Positions 25,765-33,880 of a DNA stretch of 46,897 nucleotides are shown here, in pieces (positions within the stretch are counted from its first letter, which is position 1; each line of letters opens with the position of its first letter). Source of the DNA: an uncultured bacterium (GTDB lineage: Bacteria > Bacillota_I > Bacilli_A > RF39 > UBA660); contig CAMODU010000005.1 in assembly GCA_946611605.1 (NCBI GenBank), forward strand, positions 1 to 46,897. The letters are read 5' to 3'. The position numbers were made by a program, and so were the translations under genes. The notes under the pieces are model-generated. The model was not told where the DNA came from. It made no database searches and saw only the letters and a list, made by a program, of their open reading frames with translations.

Positions 25765-26400
25765 ATGACAATCGGAGACAGATTGTTAAAACTAAGAAGA
25801 GAGAGAAACTTATCACAAGAGGATCTCGCAAATGAGCTAGATGTATCTAGACAAACTATTTCAAAGTGGGAGACAAATCAGTCTATGCCTGACTTTGATA
25901 AAATAGTTCCACTATGTAATTACTTTGGTATTACTACAGATGAACTATTAACTGGTAATAAGGATATCGTTGAAGCAAATGCTAAAGACGTTAAATCTAA
26001 CTTCGCCAGAAATATTGCTATAGCGGTAATGCTATATATATTATCATTAGTAGCAATTATTTTATGTGCTGCACAATTTGATCAACCTATTATAGGAGTA
26101 TCAATATTCTTTACTCTTATAGCTATGGCTACAGGACTACTTATTTATAATGGAATATATTATAAGAAAGAATCTAAAGAAGCTCCTTCTACTAAGAAGA
26201 AGACTTTAATTAAACAAGTAACAGGTATAGTTGATACTTTAGGTTTAATTGTTTATCTACTATGGTCTTTTGCTACAGGTGCATGGTATATTACATGGAT
26301 CATTTGGATTATAGTTGGAATAGTTGATCAAATAATAAGATTATTATTCACATTAAATTCTTCTGAAGAAGAAATAAGAGAGGAAGGTAACGATGAATAA
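25765..26400 (+). CDS. XRE-family regulator with membrane domain
   Basis: 211 residues from ATG 25765 (AGAGGTGAT upstream). Residues about 3-65 form a helix-turn-helix: 'IGDRLLKLRRERNLSQEDLANELDVSRQTISKWE'-type, with the usual 'P..DKIVPLCNYFGITTDELL' end. After a short linker come about four hydrophobic segments (about 75-200). A membrane-tethered regulator that could sense envelope state. It overlaps the DUF4097 gene by 8 bases. Likely controls its own operon, which starts with an unusual leader. Confidence 0.85.
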   Translation: MTIGDRLLKLRRERNLSQEDLANELDVSRQTISKWETNQSMPDFDKIVPLCNYFGITTDELLTGNKDIVEANAKDVKSNFARNIAIAVMLYILSLVAIILCAAQFDQPIIGVSIFFTLIAMATGLLIYNGIYYKKESKEAPSTKKKTLIKQVTGIVDTLGLIVYLLWSFATGAWYITWIIWIIVGIVDQIIRLLFTLNSSEEEIREEGNDE

Positions 26401-27223
26401 AGCACTTACAATTGTATTAATAATAATATTAAGTTTAATTGCTATTGGAATTGGAACATTTGCATTCCTATTCTCAATAGGTAAGATTTCATTAAATAAT
26501 AATTGGTATAATATATTTAATAGAGAATCAACTACATTAATTGAATCTAAATCATATGATAAAGTAGAAGACATATATGTTAAATCTAATACAGCGGATG
26601 TTTATATTAAACATGCTACTGATAATAAATTTACTGTAGAAATATATTCTGATAATGAAAAGAGTCATTCAATTGATTTATCAAGTAATGATTTAAAAGT
26701 TGAATTAGAAGAAAATAATCATTTTCTATTTGGTAAACAACCAAGAATAATATTATATGTTCCAAGTGAATTTGAAAATAAGATTGATATAGTTAATAGA
26801 ACAGGTGATATTAATTCTGAATCATATGAAAAAGCTAAGTTCAAAATTGATGTTACTACAGGTGATACTGAAATAGATAAAATAGATGTAGCTGATATTA
26901 AGACTACAACAGGAGATATTAGAATTAATACTATTAATACAATTCAAGCTGTATGTACTACAGGTGATATAAGAGTAGGTAATATTAATTATTCATTAGA
27001 TTTAAAGACTACAACAGGAGATATAAGAATAGAAACTGCTGACTTAAAAGAAAGTGGTAATATTCAAACTACAACTGGTGATGTAAAAATTAATACATTG
27101 AATGAAGTATATGTAGAAACTGAATCTAAAACAGGTGATGTAAGAGTTAATAATAAAGCTGATAGAATGTCAGAGTTATCATTACATATTAAAGTAACTA
27201 CAGGAGATATAAAAGTAGGTTAA
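26393..27223 (+). CDS. Membrane-anchored DUF4097 beta-helix protein
   Basis: 276 residues. One N-terminal membrane segment (about 5-28), then an outer part. Eight copies of a 'TTGDI'-type step (TGD followed by alternating strand residues) every 15-20 residues build a right-handed beta-solenoid, the mark of DUF4097/DUF4098. Typical partner of XRE-type membrane regulators in Firmicutes. Likely sensor or stabiliser of envelope stress; no enzyme motif. ATG lies within the last codons of the regulator gene. Confidence 0.85.
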   Translation: MNKALTIVLIIILSLIAIGIGTFAFLFSIGKISLNNNWYNIFNRESTTLIESKSYDKVEDIYVKSNTADVYIKHATDNKFTVEIYSDNEKSHSIDLSSNDLKVELEENNHFLFGKQPRIILYVPSEFENKIDIVNRTGDINSESYEKAKFKIDVTTGDTEIDKIDVADIKTTTGDIRINTINTIQAVCTTGDIRVGNINYSLDLKTTTGDIRIETADLKESGNIQTTTGDVKINTLNEVYVETESKTGDVRVNNKADRMSELSLHIKVTTGDIKVG

Positions 27224-27243
27224 TAATAACCTACTTTTCCTTT
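27211..27243. terminator. Bidirectional terminator
   Basis: AAAAGTAGGTTA (27211-27222) pairs with TAACCTACTTTT (27227-27238) around ATAA; shared with the convergent PAP2 gene. Confidence 0.9.
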
Positions 27244-27869
27244 TTATATAATTTATAAATTATTTCTGATATTATATTACAAATTATAACTATTATTAAT
27301 GCAGCAACTACATCTATAAAGTAATGTTGTTTAACAAATAGAGTAGATGCAATTATAAGTATTAATAATATACTAGATAAACCTTTATGATTATATCCCT
27401 TACATTTTAATACAGAATATAATGTTTGAAAGCAAAATACACAGTGCATAGATGGGAAACAATTAATAGCAGGTGTATCTACTTTATATGTGATATATAA
27501 TATTAATTTATTAATTGGATCTATATTTAAATTAGTTATATCAGGTCTTATCATAATTGTTGGATATATTAAGAATATTATATCTGCAATTATAAATCCT
27601 AATATACCAGCTATTATTCCTTTGTAATATGTGTCTTTATCTTTATTAAACATATTATAAAAGAAGAAAAATACTACAGGATAAAATAGATTATATATAA
27701 TTATGAACTGTGGTATAAAGGGTATCTTCATATCTATAATATGATCAAATACATGAAAATTAGATTGAAATAATTTAAGAAATGCATATGTAAATTGTTG
27801 AGTTACTAACATTAGTATTATAGATATAATAAATTTTCTATCTTTCATGTTTTTAAAATATTCTTTCAT
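27231..27869 (-). CDS. PAP2-family membrane phosphatase
   Basis: 212 residues, about six hydrophobic segments. Motif 1 appears reduced ('IMIRPDI'), motif 2 is 'CFPSMHC' and motif 3 is 'KQHYFIDVV' (His and Asp of HxxxD). These are the acid phosphatase/vanadium peroxidase residues used to remove phosphate from lipids such as undecaprenyl-PP or phosphatidic acid. Layout is closer to the inositol-phosphorylceramide-synthase-like branch. Ribosome site AGGTAGAT before ATG. Confidence 0.8.
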   Translation of the reverse strand: MKEYFKNMKDRKFIISIILMLVTQQFTYAFLKLFQSNFHVFDHIIDMKIPFIPQFIIIYNLFYPVVFFFFYNMFNKDKDTYYKGIIAGILGFIIADIIFLIYPTIMIRPDITNLNIDPINKLILYITYKVDTPAINCFPSMHCVFCFQTLYSVLKCKGYNHKGLSSILLILIIASTLFVKQHYFIDVVAALIIVIICNIISEIIYKLYKKEK

Positions 27870-27968
27870 ATTATCTACCTCATATTAATTATACTATAAA
27901 AATTTAATATTTACTTTTAAATATTTATAGTTTACTATAAGGGTAATAATTTTTAAGGAGGAGATTAT

Positions 27969-28448
27969 ATGAAAAGAAAATTATTAGTTTGCGTTATGGC
28001 GTTAGCTGCTGCATTTGCTGTTACAGGATGTGAAAAGAAAGAAAACAATAATAATGGAGGAGAAACTACAACTACTGCTGCTCCAGAAGTTAAATTAACT
28101 TGTGAAGCAAAAATGGATTCTGATACTGCTAAGATATCTTTATCTTATGAAAATGATGCTATTAAGAAAGCAACATATACTACAACAGATAAGTATGATA
28201 GTGAAAAAGAAGCTAAATCAGAATATGAATCTGATTCTAAAGAAGTTAATGAAGCACTTAAGAATAAAGGTATGACTGGTTCTATTTCTTACTCTGGAAC
28301 TTTAGTAACTAAATCTGTAACATTTACTGTAGCTGAATTAGATGACGTATCTAAATCATTCTACGATGAAATATTCGATGAAATTAAAGACAAAAAATTT
28401 GATGACGCAAAATCTTTCTTAGAAACATCTGGATATACTTGTAAGTAA
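27969..28448 (+). CDS. Lipoprotein, YehR/DUF1307-like
   Basis: 159 residues with strong AAGGAGGAGAT before ATG. Signal peptide with lipobox 'AVTGC', Cys at 21, then a Thr/Asn/Glu-rich tether and a single ~115-residue domain with two further Cys (near 45 and 158) that could pair. The 'SDTAKISLSYENDAIKKATYT' type start resembles YehR/DUF1307 lipoproteins. Function unknown. Single-gene unit closed by a terminator. Confidence 0.75.
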   Translation: MKRKLLVCVMALAAAFAVTGCEKKENNNNGGETTTTAAPEVKLTCEAKMDSDTAKISLSYENDAIKKATYTTTDKYDSEKEAKSEYESDSKEVNEALKNKGMTGSISYSGTLVTKSVTFTVAELDDVSKSFYDEIFDEIKDKKFDDAKSFLETSGYTCK

Positions 28449-28449
28449 T

Positions 28450-28476
28450 AAAAAGACACTTATGTGTCTTTTTTTA
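28450..28476 (+). terminator. Terminator after the lipoprotein gene
   Basis: AAAAAGACAC (28450-28459) pairs with GTGTCTTTTT (28464-28473) around TTAT. Confidence 0.92.
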
Positions 28477-28523
28477 TTGTTTATTTATTTAATAATTAAT
28501 TCTTTTATTAAATATTATTTATT

Positions 28524-28585
28524 AAAAAAGTAGCTATGCTACTTTTTAATTACAAATGGCACGATAATCATAGGAGTTTCAAACT
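28524..28585. repeat. Direct repeat copy A flanking the GNAT gene
   Basis: 62 bases. Begins with a perfect hairpin AAAAAGTAGC-TAT-GCTACTTTTT that works as terminator for the minus-strand GNAT gene, and ends with CACGATAATCATAGGAG..AAACT abutting the gene's stop codon. Copy B at 29159-29219 matches over its full length with about 12-15 differences and one indel. Confidence 0.7.
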
Positions 28586-29126
28586 ATTTAATCCATTCAT
28601 CTTTTAATAATCCAGTAATATATTCATCTTCAACTTTTCCAGATCCTCTAGATACAAATCGTTGTCTTCTGATACCTTCATCTTTATAGCCAAATCTTAA
28701 TTGCATTTTATGGGATTTTTCATTATCTTTAAAATATCCATTTTCTAATCTTCTTAAACCTAAAACTTCAAAAGCATATTTAATTCGAGCTCCAAAAGCT
28801 TCAGTTCCATAACCTTGTCCCCAATATTTTTCACTAATCCAAATTCCACCACCAGCGGTTCCGTTATGTAAATCTATATTTGTTAATTGAGTCCCTCCAA
28901 TAACTTTATTTTCACTTTTTAAAACAATAGCAAAATTATATAACTTATTATCTAATGATTTGTTTATAAAATGTAATGCATCTTCTTTTGTATATGGATA
29001 AGGTGCTCCTTGCAACCATTTTGTTACATTAATATTATTTAAGCCTTCAACAATATCATCAGCATCTTCAAGTTTATATTGCCTTAAAATTAATCTTTCG
29101 GTTTCGATTACTACATCTTTATTCAT
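28584..29126 (-). CDS. GNAT acetyltransferase, RimJ/RimL type
   Basis: 180 residues; AGAGGTG before ATG 29126. 'TERLILRQYKLEDADDIVEGL' opens the fold, 'GGGIWISEKYWGQGYGTEAF' is the acetyl-CoA loop (Q/RxxGxG), and 'LRRLENGYFKDNEKSHKMQLRFGY' is the RimJ/RimL C-terminal block. Likely acetylates a protein N-terminus, an antibiotic or a small amine. Codon use is less A/T-strict than neighbours (CGA, AGG, ACC, TCC, GGG), and imperfect direct repeats lie on both sides, so recent gain is likely. Own extended -10 promoter on the minus strand. Confidence 0.9.
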   Translation of the reverse strand: MNKDVVIETERLILRQYKLEDADDIVEGLNNINVTKWLQGAPYPYTKEDALHFINKSLDNKLYNFAIVLKSENKVIGGTQLTNIDLHNGTAGGGIWISEKYWGQGYGTEAFGARIKYAFEVLGLRRLENGYFKDNEKSHKMQLRFGYKDEGIRRQRFVSRGSGKVEDEYITGLLKDEWIK

Positions 29127-29146
29127 TAATCAGCACCTCTATTAAT

Positions 29147-29155
29147 ATTATACCA
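29147..29155 (-). promoter_or_regulatory. Extended -10 promoter of the GNAT gene
   Basis: On the minus strand TGGTATAAT, about 20 bases before ATG 29126; its upstream side touches repeat copy B. Confidence 0.6.
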
Positions 29156-29158
29156 TGA

Positions 29159-29219
29159 AAAAAAGTAGCTAGGCTACTTTGATTTCTAACTGACACGAAA
29201 ATTATAAGGGTTTAAAACT
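29159..29219. repeat. Direct repeat copy B flanking the GNAT gene
   Basis: 61 bases, starting AAAAAAGTAGCTAGGCTACTTT and ending GACACGAAAATTATAAG..AAACT. Matches copy A. The hairpin is oriented as a minus-strand terminator, yet no minus-strand gene ends here, so it looks like the leftover 3' end of a lost second cassette. Confidence 0.7.
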
Positions 29220-29253
29220 TATTATAGATGATTAATAATGATTAGAAAACATA

Positions 29254-29262
29254 TGATATAAT
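29254..29262 (+). promoter_or_regulatory. Extended -10 promoter TGATATAAT
   Basis: Exact TGATATAAT, 19 bases before ATG 29282, just beyond repeat B. Confidence 0.65.
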
Positions 29263-29281
29263 GTTTCTAGGAAGTGATTTT

Positions 29282-29785
29282 ATGAAAGGTTTTAGAGATA
29301 TATTATTATTTCCAAATTTCACTAATATGGATGTTATTGAAAAAATTCGTAAAGATTGTGATCAATTATATGGTGTTATTCAACCACATATAACAATAGT
29401 ATTTCCATTTAATGATGATATGAGTGATGAAGAATTAATAAATAATGTTAGAAATTATTTTTCAAATATAGATAAGTTTTATGTTAAATTTTCAGGTGTA
29501 TCATATTCTGATGACAATTATATATTTTTAGACTGTGTAGAAGGTAAAGAAGAAATTATTAAATTACATGATGATTTATATAAACAATATTTTAATAATC
29601 ATTTAAGTGATAGAGAATATGTTCCTCATATTACTATTGGTCAAACATATAATTGTAATGATGAACAATTAAATAAGATTAATAATCTAAAAGATAGTTT
29701 TGAATGTTATATTGATAATGTTATTATTGAAAAAATAGGTGACAATGACGAATCAATCATTATGGATAAGATAGATTTGAATTAA
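29282..29785 (+). CDS. 2H phosphoesterase (2'-5' RNA ligase family)
   Basis: 167 residues from ATG 29282 (AGGAAGTGATTTT). Two H-x-T motifs, His36-x-Thr38 in 'PHITIVFPF' and His116-x-Thr118 in 'VPHITIGQ', sit about 80 residues apart, as the two halves of the 2H fold require. Family members open cyclic phosphates or 2'-5' bonds in RNA or nucleotides (ThpR, YjcG-type). The YjcG group of Firmicutes is the nearest by length. Single-gene unit with its own terminator. Confidence 0.85.
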   Translation: MKGFRDILLFPNFTNMDVIEKIRKDCDQLYGVIQPHITIVFPFNDDMSDEELINNVRNYFSNIDKFYVKFSGVSYSDDNYIFLDCVEGKEEIIKLHDDLYKQYFNNHLSDREYVPHITIGQTYNCNDEQLNKINNLKDSFECYIDNVIIEKIGDNDESIIMDKIDLN

Positions 29786-29816
29786 AAAAACACTAACAAT
29801 TAAGTTAGTGTTTTAA
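29784..29816 (+). terminator. Terminator after the 2H gene
   Basis: AAAACACTAAC (29787-29797) pairs with GTTAGTGTTTT (29804-29814) around AATTAA. Confidence 0.9.
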
Positions 29817-29825
29817 TATTCTAAA

Positions 29826-29899
29826 TGGCAGGGGATGTAGGAATCGAACCCACGTCTAAAGTTTTGGAGACTCCTATTCTACCGTTGAACTAATCCCCT
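29826..29899 (-). tRNA. tRNA-Trp (CCA)
   Basis: Acceptor AGGGGAT pairs with ATCCCCT; D arm GTTC/GAAT; anticodon loop CTCCAAA gives CCA; T arm GTGGG/CCTAC with loop TTCGATT. Discriminator G and CCA are encoded. With UGG-only Trp codons this shows that UGA is not recoded. Confidence 0.95.
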
Positions 29900-29957
29900 G
29901 TATATCAGGACATAAATATATTACCATAAAAAAATAAGATATTCAATTAATATCTTA

Positions 29958-30173
29958 TTACATACTAGCTGCTTTAGCAAATCCTTCTAAACTATTAGAT
30001 AAGTTTAAGAATGAATTATATGTAGGTGCTTGTTCTTTTTTAGCTTCATTAATAGATTTTTTTATTATTTGTAATGCTTTTTTCTTAGAACAAGGATAAT
30101 TACTTACTACATATGCAACTAACATATTACAATCAATATTTAAACCAATATTGCCTCTTTCATTATTTGACAT
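29958..30173 (-). CDS. Small unknown protein
   Basis: 71 residues from ATG 30173 (AAGGGG 10 bases before); the longer frame starting at 30254 covers the promoter and is rejected. Contains Cys14 in 'LNIDCNMLVAYVV' and 'NYPCSKKKALQIIKKSINEAKK', a likely helix-turn-helix-like small helical bundle. No family recognised. Divergent from the large gene at 30302. Confidence 0.55.
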   Translation of the reverse strand: MSNNERGNIGLNIDCNMLVAYVVSNYPCSKKKALQIIKKSINEAKKEQAPTYNSFLNLSNSLEGFAKAASM

Positions 30174-30267
30174 ATCAATCATACCCCTTTGGTTGTTGTT
30201 TATACTAACATATTTAGTAAACTTATGCAAGAAAAAGTAAATATATAAGTACATTTAATATATTAAA

Positions 30268-30276
30268 TGTTATAAT
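30268..30276 (+). promoter_or_regulatory. Extended -10 promoter TGtTATAAT
   Basis: TGT-TATAAT, 25 bases before ATG 30302. Expected to drive the five-gene unit ending at 33880. Confidence 0.65.
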
Positions 30277-30301
30277 TAATAATAGGAAAGTAGGTGAATA
30301 T

Positions 30302-32029
30302 ATGGAACTCAAATATACTGATTATGAGAAGTATCTTGATAAAGATGTTTTTTATATGAGAGATGAATTATTAGAAGAAAATCCAGATATTCGCTTATTT
30401 GTTAGAAATTCATTATTAATGAAAGATGAAAGAACATTTAATCTTTATAAAAACTGTAACAAAATGAATGTTAATAAAAGAGGAGAAGAGTATAGTATAT
30501 CTACTAATCTTTTATATGATTTAATACAACAACAAGGTATGTATATGTATTTATTATCATTACTTAATAATGATGATACAATTGCAGTTAGTATTCAATT
30601 ATATAAAGAAGGTAAACAAGTAGATGTTCTTAATGTTAGTAAGATAGAATTAATAACTGCTTATCAATCATTATTAAAAGATCCTAATAATAAATTATCT
30701 GAGTTAGAGAAGATAAGATTAGTAATAGTATTAAGTCATACAAATGAAAACGTATGTATGAATTACTATGAAGATGATACATATAGATGTTTTATAGATG
30801 GTAAACAATATGAGTTACCTGTTAGATATTTACTTAATATTTTACTATGTAGTAATAAAGAATATAAGAAGTTCTTAAATGATACTAACTCTCCTATATA
30901 TACAAGAGAAGTAGTAGCTTATATGTTAAGAAACTTTATAGAAAAAGAAGATATATTCCATAAATATGTATTTGAAGATAAAGTATATGATAGATATGAT
31001 GAATTAGTATCATATAAAGTAATAGATTTTGAATCTATTAATAAATTAAATAAATCTGACGATATAGATGAAGAAGGTAATACCATATTAGATGATATAG
31101 ATTTAGATCCAGAATTTATTGATAAAGTATTAAATGATATGGATATTACATATGATAAATTAGAACAAGCTATATATGTTTATATAAGATTATGTGATTT
31201 ATTATCATATGATGGTGATAATTTAGTAGGTAATCACGATGAATCATTAGATACTTCATATAAATTACGTGAGATATCTCATATTGATATGAATAATAAT
31301 AAAGTAATATCTTATCAATTTATATTAATATATGCTAAGATTCTAAAACAATTAGGTATTAAATACTCTACACATTTAAATAGTATGATGAATTATAATT
31401 ATCCTGAATCATCATTAGAGTTTAAATCTGGTGAATATTTAGCAGAAGTAGTTGTGTCTGATAATACTATTAAAAATGATATGTCCATGGTTAAAATAGG
31501 TGAAATTATAAATGGTATAAGATCTAATAATAGCAATAAGATGACTAATAAGAAGTTTGAAGAAACAGTTTATTCTATTTATTCTAATTATAAGAATATG
31601 ATGGAAAGAAAGAAAAAATTAGAAGAATCAATAAAAGAATATAAGAATAAATACAATCAAGATAGTAATATATCTAGAAGAGATAAAATATATACTTTAT
31701 TAAAACTTATTAGTAGAAAAGATTTAAAAGGATTAGATTCAATAAACTATATATTAAAAGTATTCTCAAGTGTTATAAATGAGGAAGATAATATTACTAT
31801 AAATGTATGTAGAAAGAATTATGATTATTCATCTAGACCAGTTATTATCATTACTTTATTAGATGATACTAATACTTATTTCTTAGTAGATCCTAATGAA
31901 GAAAGTACTATTAAAAGATATACTAAAGAAGAAATAGATGAATTAATTAATAATAAAGAAATATCATATATGGATGATAAGATTAATAAAGGATTTGATA
32001 TAGATGACAATCGAACAATTAAGAGATAA
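30302..32029 (+). CDS. Large unknown protein, degenerate transglutaminase-like region
   Basis: 575 residues, cytoplasmic, acidic. Residues about 285-410 follow the plan of a transglutaminase-like domain: 'EQAIYVYIRLCDLLSYD', then 'KVISYQFILIYAKILKQLGI', then 'EYLAEVVVSDN..DMSMVKIG'. In active relatives the second block starts with a Cys and the third with a His; here both are replaced (Ser/Tyr and Glu/Tyr), so it would be catalytically dead. This fold reading is tentative. The first 280 residues and a charged helical tail are unrecognised. First gene of a unit that ends with an FtsK-like ATPase. Confidence 0.65.
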   Translation: MELKYTDYEKYLDKDVFYMRDELLEENPDIRLFVRNSLLMKDERTFNLYKNCNKMNVNKRGEEYSISTNLLYDLIQQQGMYMYLLSLLNNDDTIAVSIQLYKEGKQVDVLNVSKIELITAYQSLLKDPNNKLSELEKIRLVIVLSHTNENVCMNYYEDDTYRCFIDGKQYELPVRYLLNILLCSNKEYKKFLNDTNSPIYTREVVAYMLRNFIEKEDIFHKYVFEDKVYDRYDELVSYKVIDFESINKLNKSDDIDEEGNTILDDIDLDPEFIDKVLNDMDITYDKLEQAIYVYIRLCDLLSYDGDNLVGNHDESLDTSYKLREISHIDMNNNKVISYQFILIYAKILKQLGIKYSTHLNSMMNYNYPESSLEFKSGEYLAEVVVSDNTIKNDMSMVKIGEIINGIRSNNSNKMTNKKFEETVYSIYSNYKNMMERKKKLEESIKEYKNKYNQDSNISRRDKIYTLLKLISRKDLKGLDSINYILKVFSSVINEEDNITINVCRKNYDYSSRPVIIITLLDDTNTYFLVDPNEESTIKRYTKEEIDELINNKEISYMDDKINKGFDIDDNRTIKR

Positions 32030-32201
32030 ATGTTTAGAATTAATTGAATTAGATAAGAATAAATATCAACTAATATATGATATGTTAGAAGATGATGAAT
32101 TATTTAATAAAATAGATATTAATATGGCTTATTCTATTCTAAATGATTTACAAGTAGAAGATGTTAAAAATACATATATAGAATTAATGAAAAGGAAGTA
32201 A
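32004..32201 (+). CDS. Small acidic helical protein
   Basis: 65 residues. ATG 32004 lies 26 bases inside the previous gene, after AAAGGA. Almost all helix-forming, with 'YQLIYDMLEDDELFNKIDINMAYSILNDL'-like heptads. Overlap means tight translational coupling. Codon use matches neighbours, supporting a real gene. No family recognised; possibly a small partner of the large protein. Confidence 0.6.
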   Translation: MTIEQLRDKCLELIELDKNKYQLIYDMLEDDELFNKIDINMAYSILNDLQVEDVKNTYIELMKRK

Positions 32202-32205
32202 TAAT

Positions 32206-32571
32206 ATGGATTATCCAAGAATTGAAAGAGATAATATTGATTTTTCATCTAACAGTGATATCTGTAATATAGGATACTATGAGGGTGAATTAAGAGATTC
32301 TAGACCATATAGATTAGAAGTATGGTCTAATCATGGTATTGATACCGCAACTATCTTTATTTCTACTGAAGGATTAGAAGAAAAAGGAGAAGTAGATTTA
32401 GTTAAATATATTGCAGGAGAAGGTATTATAGAAATAGATGATGATCGTGCAGAAGTAACTGAAATGGAAGATATAAATGGTAATAAATTCTATTCTATTA
32501 ATCTAATATTAAATAAAAGAGATGAAGAGATTAATAAACTATTAATTACTTTAAATAACTATGATTTCTAG
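32206..32571 (+). CDS. Unknown small soluble protein
   Basis: 121 residues; AAAGGAAGTAAT before ATG, 4 bases after the previous stop. Alternating strands ('YRLEVWSNHGIDTATIFIS', 'FYSINLILNKRDEEI') point to a small alpha/beta or beta domain. No signal or membrane segment. No family recognised; part of the FtsK-like unit. Confidence 0.6.
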   Translation: MDYPRIERDNIDFSSNSDICNIGYYEGELRDSRPYRLEVWSNHGIDTATIFISTEGLEEKGEVDLVKYIAGEGIIEIDDDRAEVTEMEDINGNKFYSINLILNKRDEEINKLLITLNNYDF

Positions 32572-32579
32572 GTGATAAT

Positions 32580-33125
32580 ATGGATAGAAAGAAGAAAGAT
32601 AAAATTATTACAATAGTTACATTTATATTATTAGTTCTTATAATAGGATTATTAGTATATAAGTTTGTTACAAGTAAGGATAAAAGAAAGTTAGCAGCTA
32701 AAGATTATAATATAACTACTGTAACTACTACAACTATTAATCCAATTGCTCAAACTAATACACAAGAAATAACTACATCAATGGTTACTAGAACAATTGA
32801 AACAACACCTCCAAAGCAACAAGGAGTTAATTATCAATATCAAGCGCCTGATAATACTCCTAAACCAGGAGAGTATTCATTTATATATAATTATACTGTT
32901 ATAGATGATAGTAGTTATAAATTATATGTATGTAATCAATCAAATAATAGTAGAGTATCTAGTTTTACTCTTTATAAAGGTAATGATATAGTTGATAAAT
33001 CAAATGATTCATATGGTTTAAGTATAACTAAAGAACAATTAAGTTTATCTAATAATCCAACTATAACAATTGGAGTAGGTAATACTAATAAATATCAAGC
33101 AACATACAGCATCTCATGCAAGTAG
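32580..33125 (+). CDS. Single-pass membrane protein with Thr-rich stalk
   Basis: 181 residues. A basic start, one hydrophobic segment (about 9-29), then a Thr-rich stalk (about 45-80) and an outer domain of about 90 residues with two Cys near 'YVCNQ' and 'SISCK' that could form a disulfide bridge. AGGTGATAAT before ATG. It is the only exported member of this unit and lies directly before the ATPase gene, so it could be the membrane partner of that ATPase. Confidence 0.65.
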   Translation: MDRKKKDKIITIVTFILLVLIIGLLVYKFVTSKDKRKLAAKDYNITTVTTTTINPIAQTNTQEITTSMVTRTIETTPPKQQGVNYQYQAPDNTPKPGEYSFIYNYTVIDDSSYKLYVCNQSNNSRVSSFTLYKGNDIVDKSNDSYGLSITKEQLSLSNNPTITIGVGNTNKYQATYSISCK

Positions 33126-33133
33126 GAGGATTT

Positions 33134-33880
33134 ATGCAATTTAGAGAAGTATTAAAAAAGAATTTAGATAAGAATAAAATAGCTTTAGGAACTAAAGTAG
33201 GGGATTTATTAGATTTAGATATTAATAGATATAATTCGTTTGTTATAACAGGTGAAACTGGATCTGGTAAAAGTGTATTATTAGATCAAATAATATTACA
33301 AATGATATCTAAATATACAAGTGAAGAATTAAGATTAATTCTAATTGATACAGCAGGTGTTGAGCTTAATTATTATAAGGATACTAATTATTCATTATTA
33401 ACTGCTATAGATGATTTAGATAAGGCTCAAGAAGTATTATTTAAGATTATAGAAGAAATTAGTAGAAGAAGAAAAATACTATTAGATAATGATATTAATT
33501 CTATAGAAGAATTTAATGAAAGATTTGATCATAAAATACCTAAATTATTAGTTGCTATAGATGATAATAAATCCTTATTAAAAGGAGAAGATGTTGATAG
33601 CTTATTGTCTAAGATTATAGGTAATATAGATAATCTTAATATCTTATTTGTATTAAGTACAAATGATACTGATAATAAATTCTTCAAGAACGATAATAAC
33701 CTATTATCTAAGGTATTAATATCATTTGATACAGCATCTGAAGAAGACTCAATAAATGCTAATATACCATTTACTGAAGACTTACTTACAGGTAAATTTA
33801 TAGTATTTAGAGATGGCAATTATGAAGAATACTCAAATTTCGAATTTGATGATAATATAATTAAAGAAATAATAGACTAA
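33134..33880 (+). CDS. Stand-alone FtsK/SpoIIIE-like ATPase
   Basis: 248 residues from ATG 33134, with a perfect AGGAGGATTT; the longer frame from 33116 overlaps the previous gene. Walker A 'GETGSGKS' is at 40-47, Walker B 'LLVAIDD' at 138-144, and between them 'LRLILIDTAGVELNYY' and 'EISRRRKILLDNDINSIEEFNERF' match the motor of FtsK/SpoIIIE/EssC. No N-terminal membrane region and no gamma DNA-reading domain. The usual acidic 'DE' of Walker B is 'DD'. Could pump DNA or protein or act as a regulator; the partner is probably the preceding membrane protein. Confidence 0.8.
   Translation: MQFREVLKKNLDKNKIALGTKVGDLLDLDINRYNSFVITGETGSGKSVLLDQIILQMISKYTSEELRLILIDTAGVELNYYKDTNYSLLTAIDDLDKAQEVLFKIIEEISRRRKILLDNDINSIEEFNERFDHKIPKLLVAIDDNKSLLKGEDVDSLLSKIIGNIDNLNILFVLSTNDTDNKFFKNDNNLLSKVLISFDTASEEDSINANIPFTEDLLTGKFIVFRDGNYEEYSNFEFDDNIIKEIID

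Noticed and set aside
28524-29219. Integron attC cassette or IS element
   Set aside because: The ends do not give the paired RYYYAAC/GTTRRRY cores, there are no terminal inverted repeats and no integrase or transposase in the window. Kept only as direct repeats.
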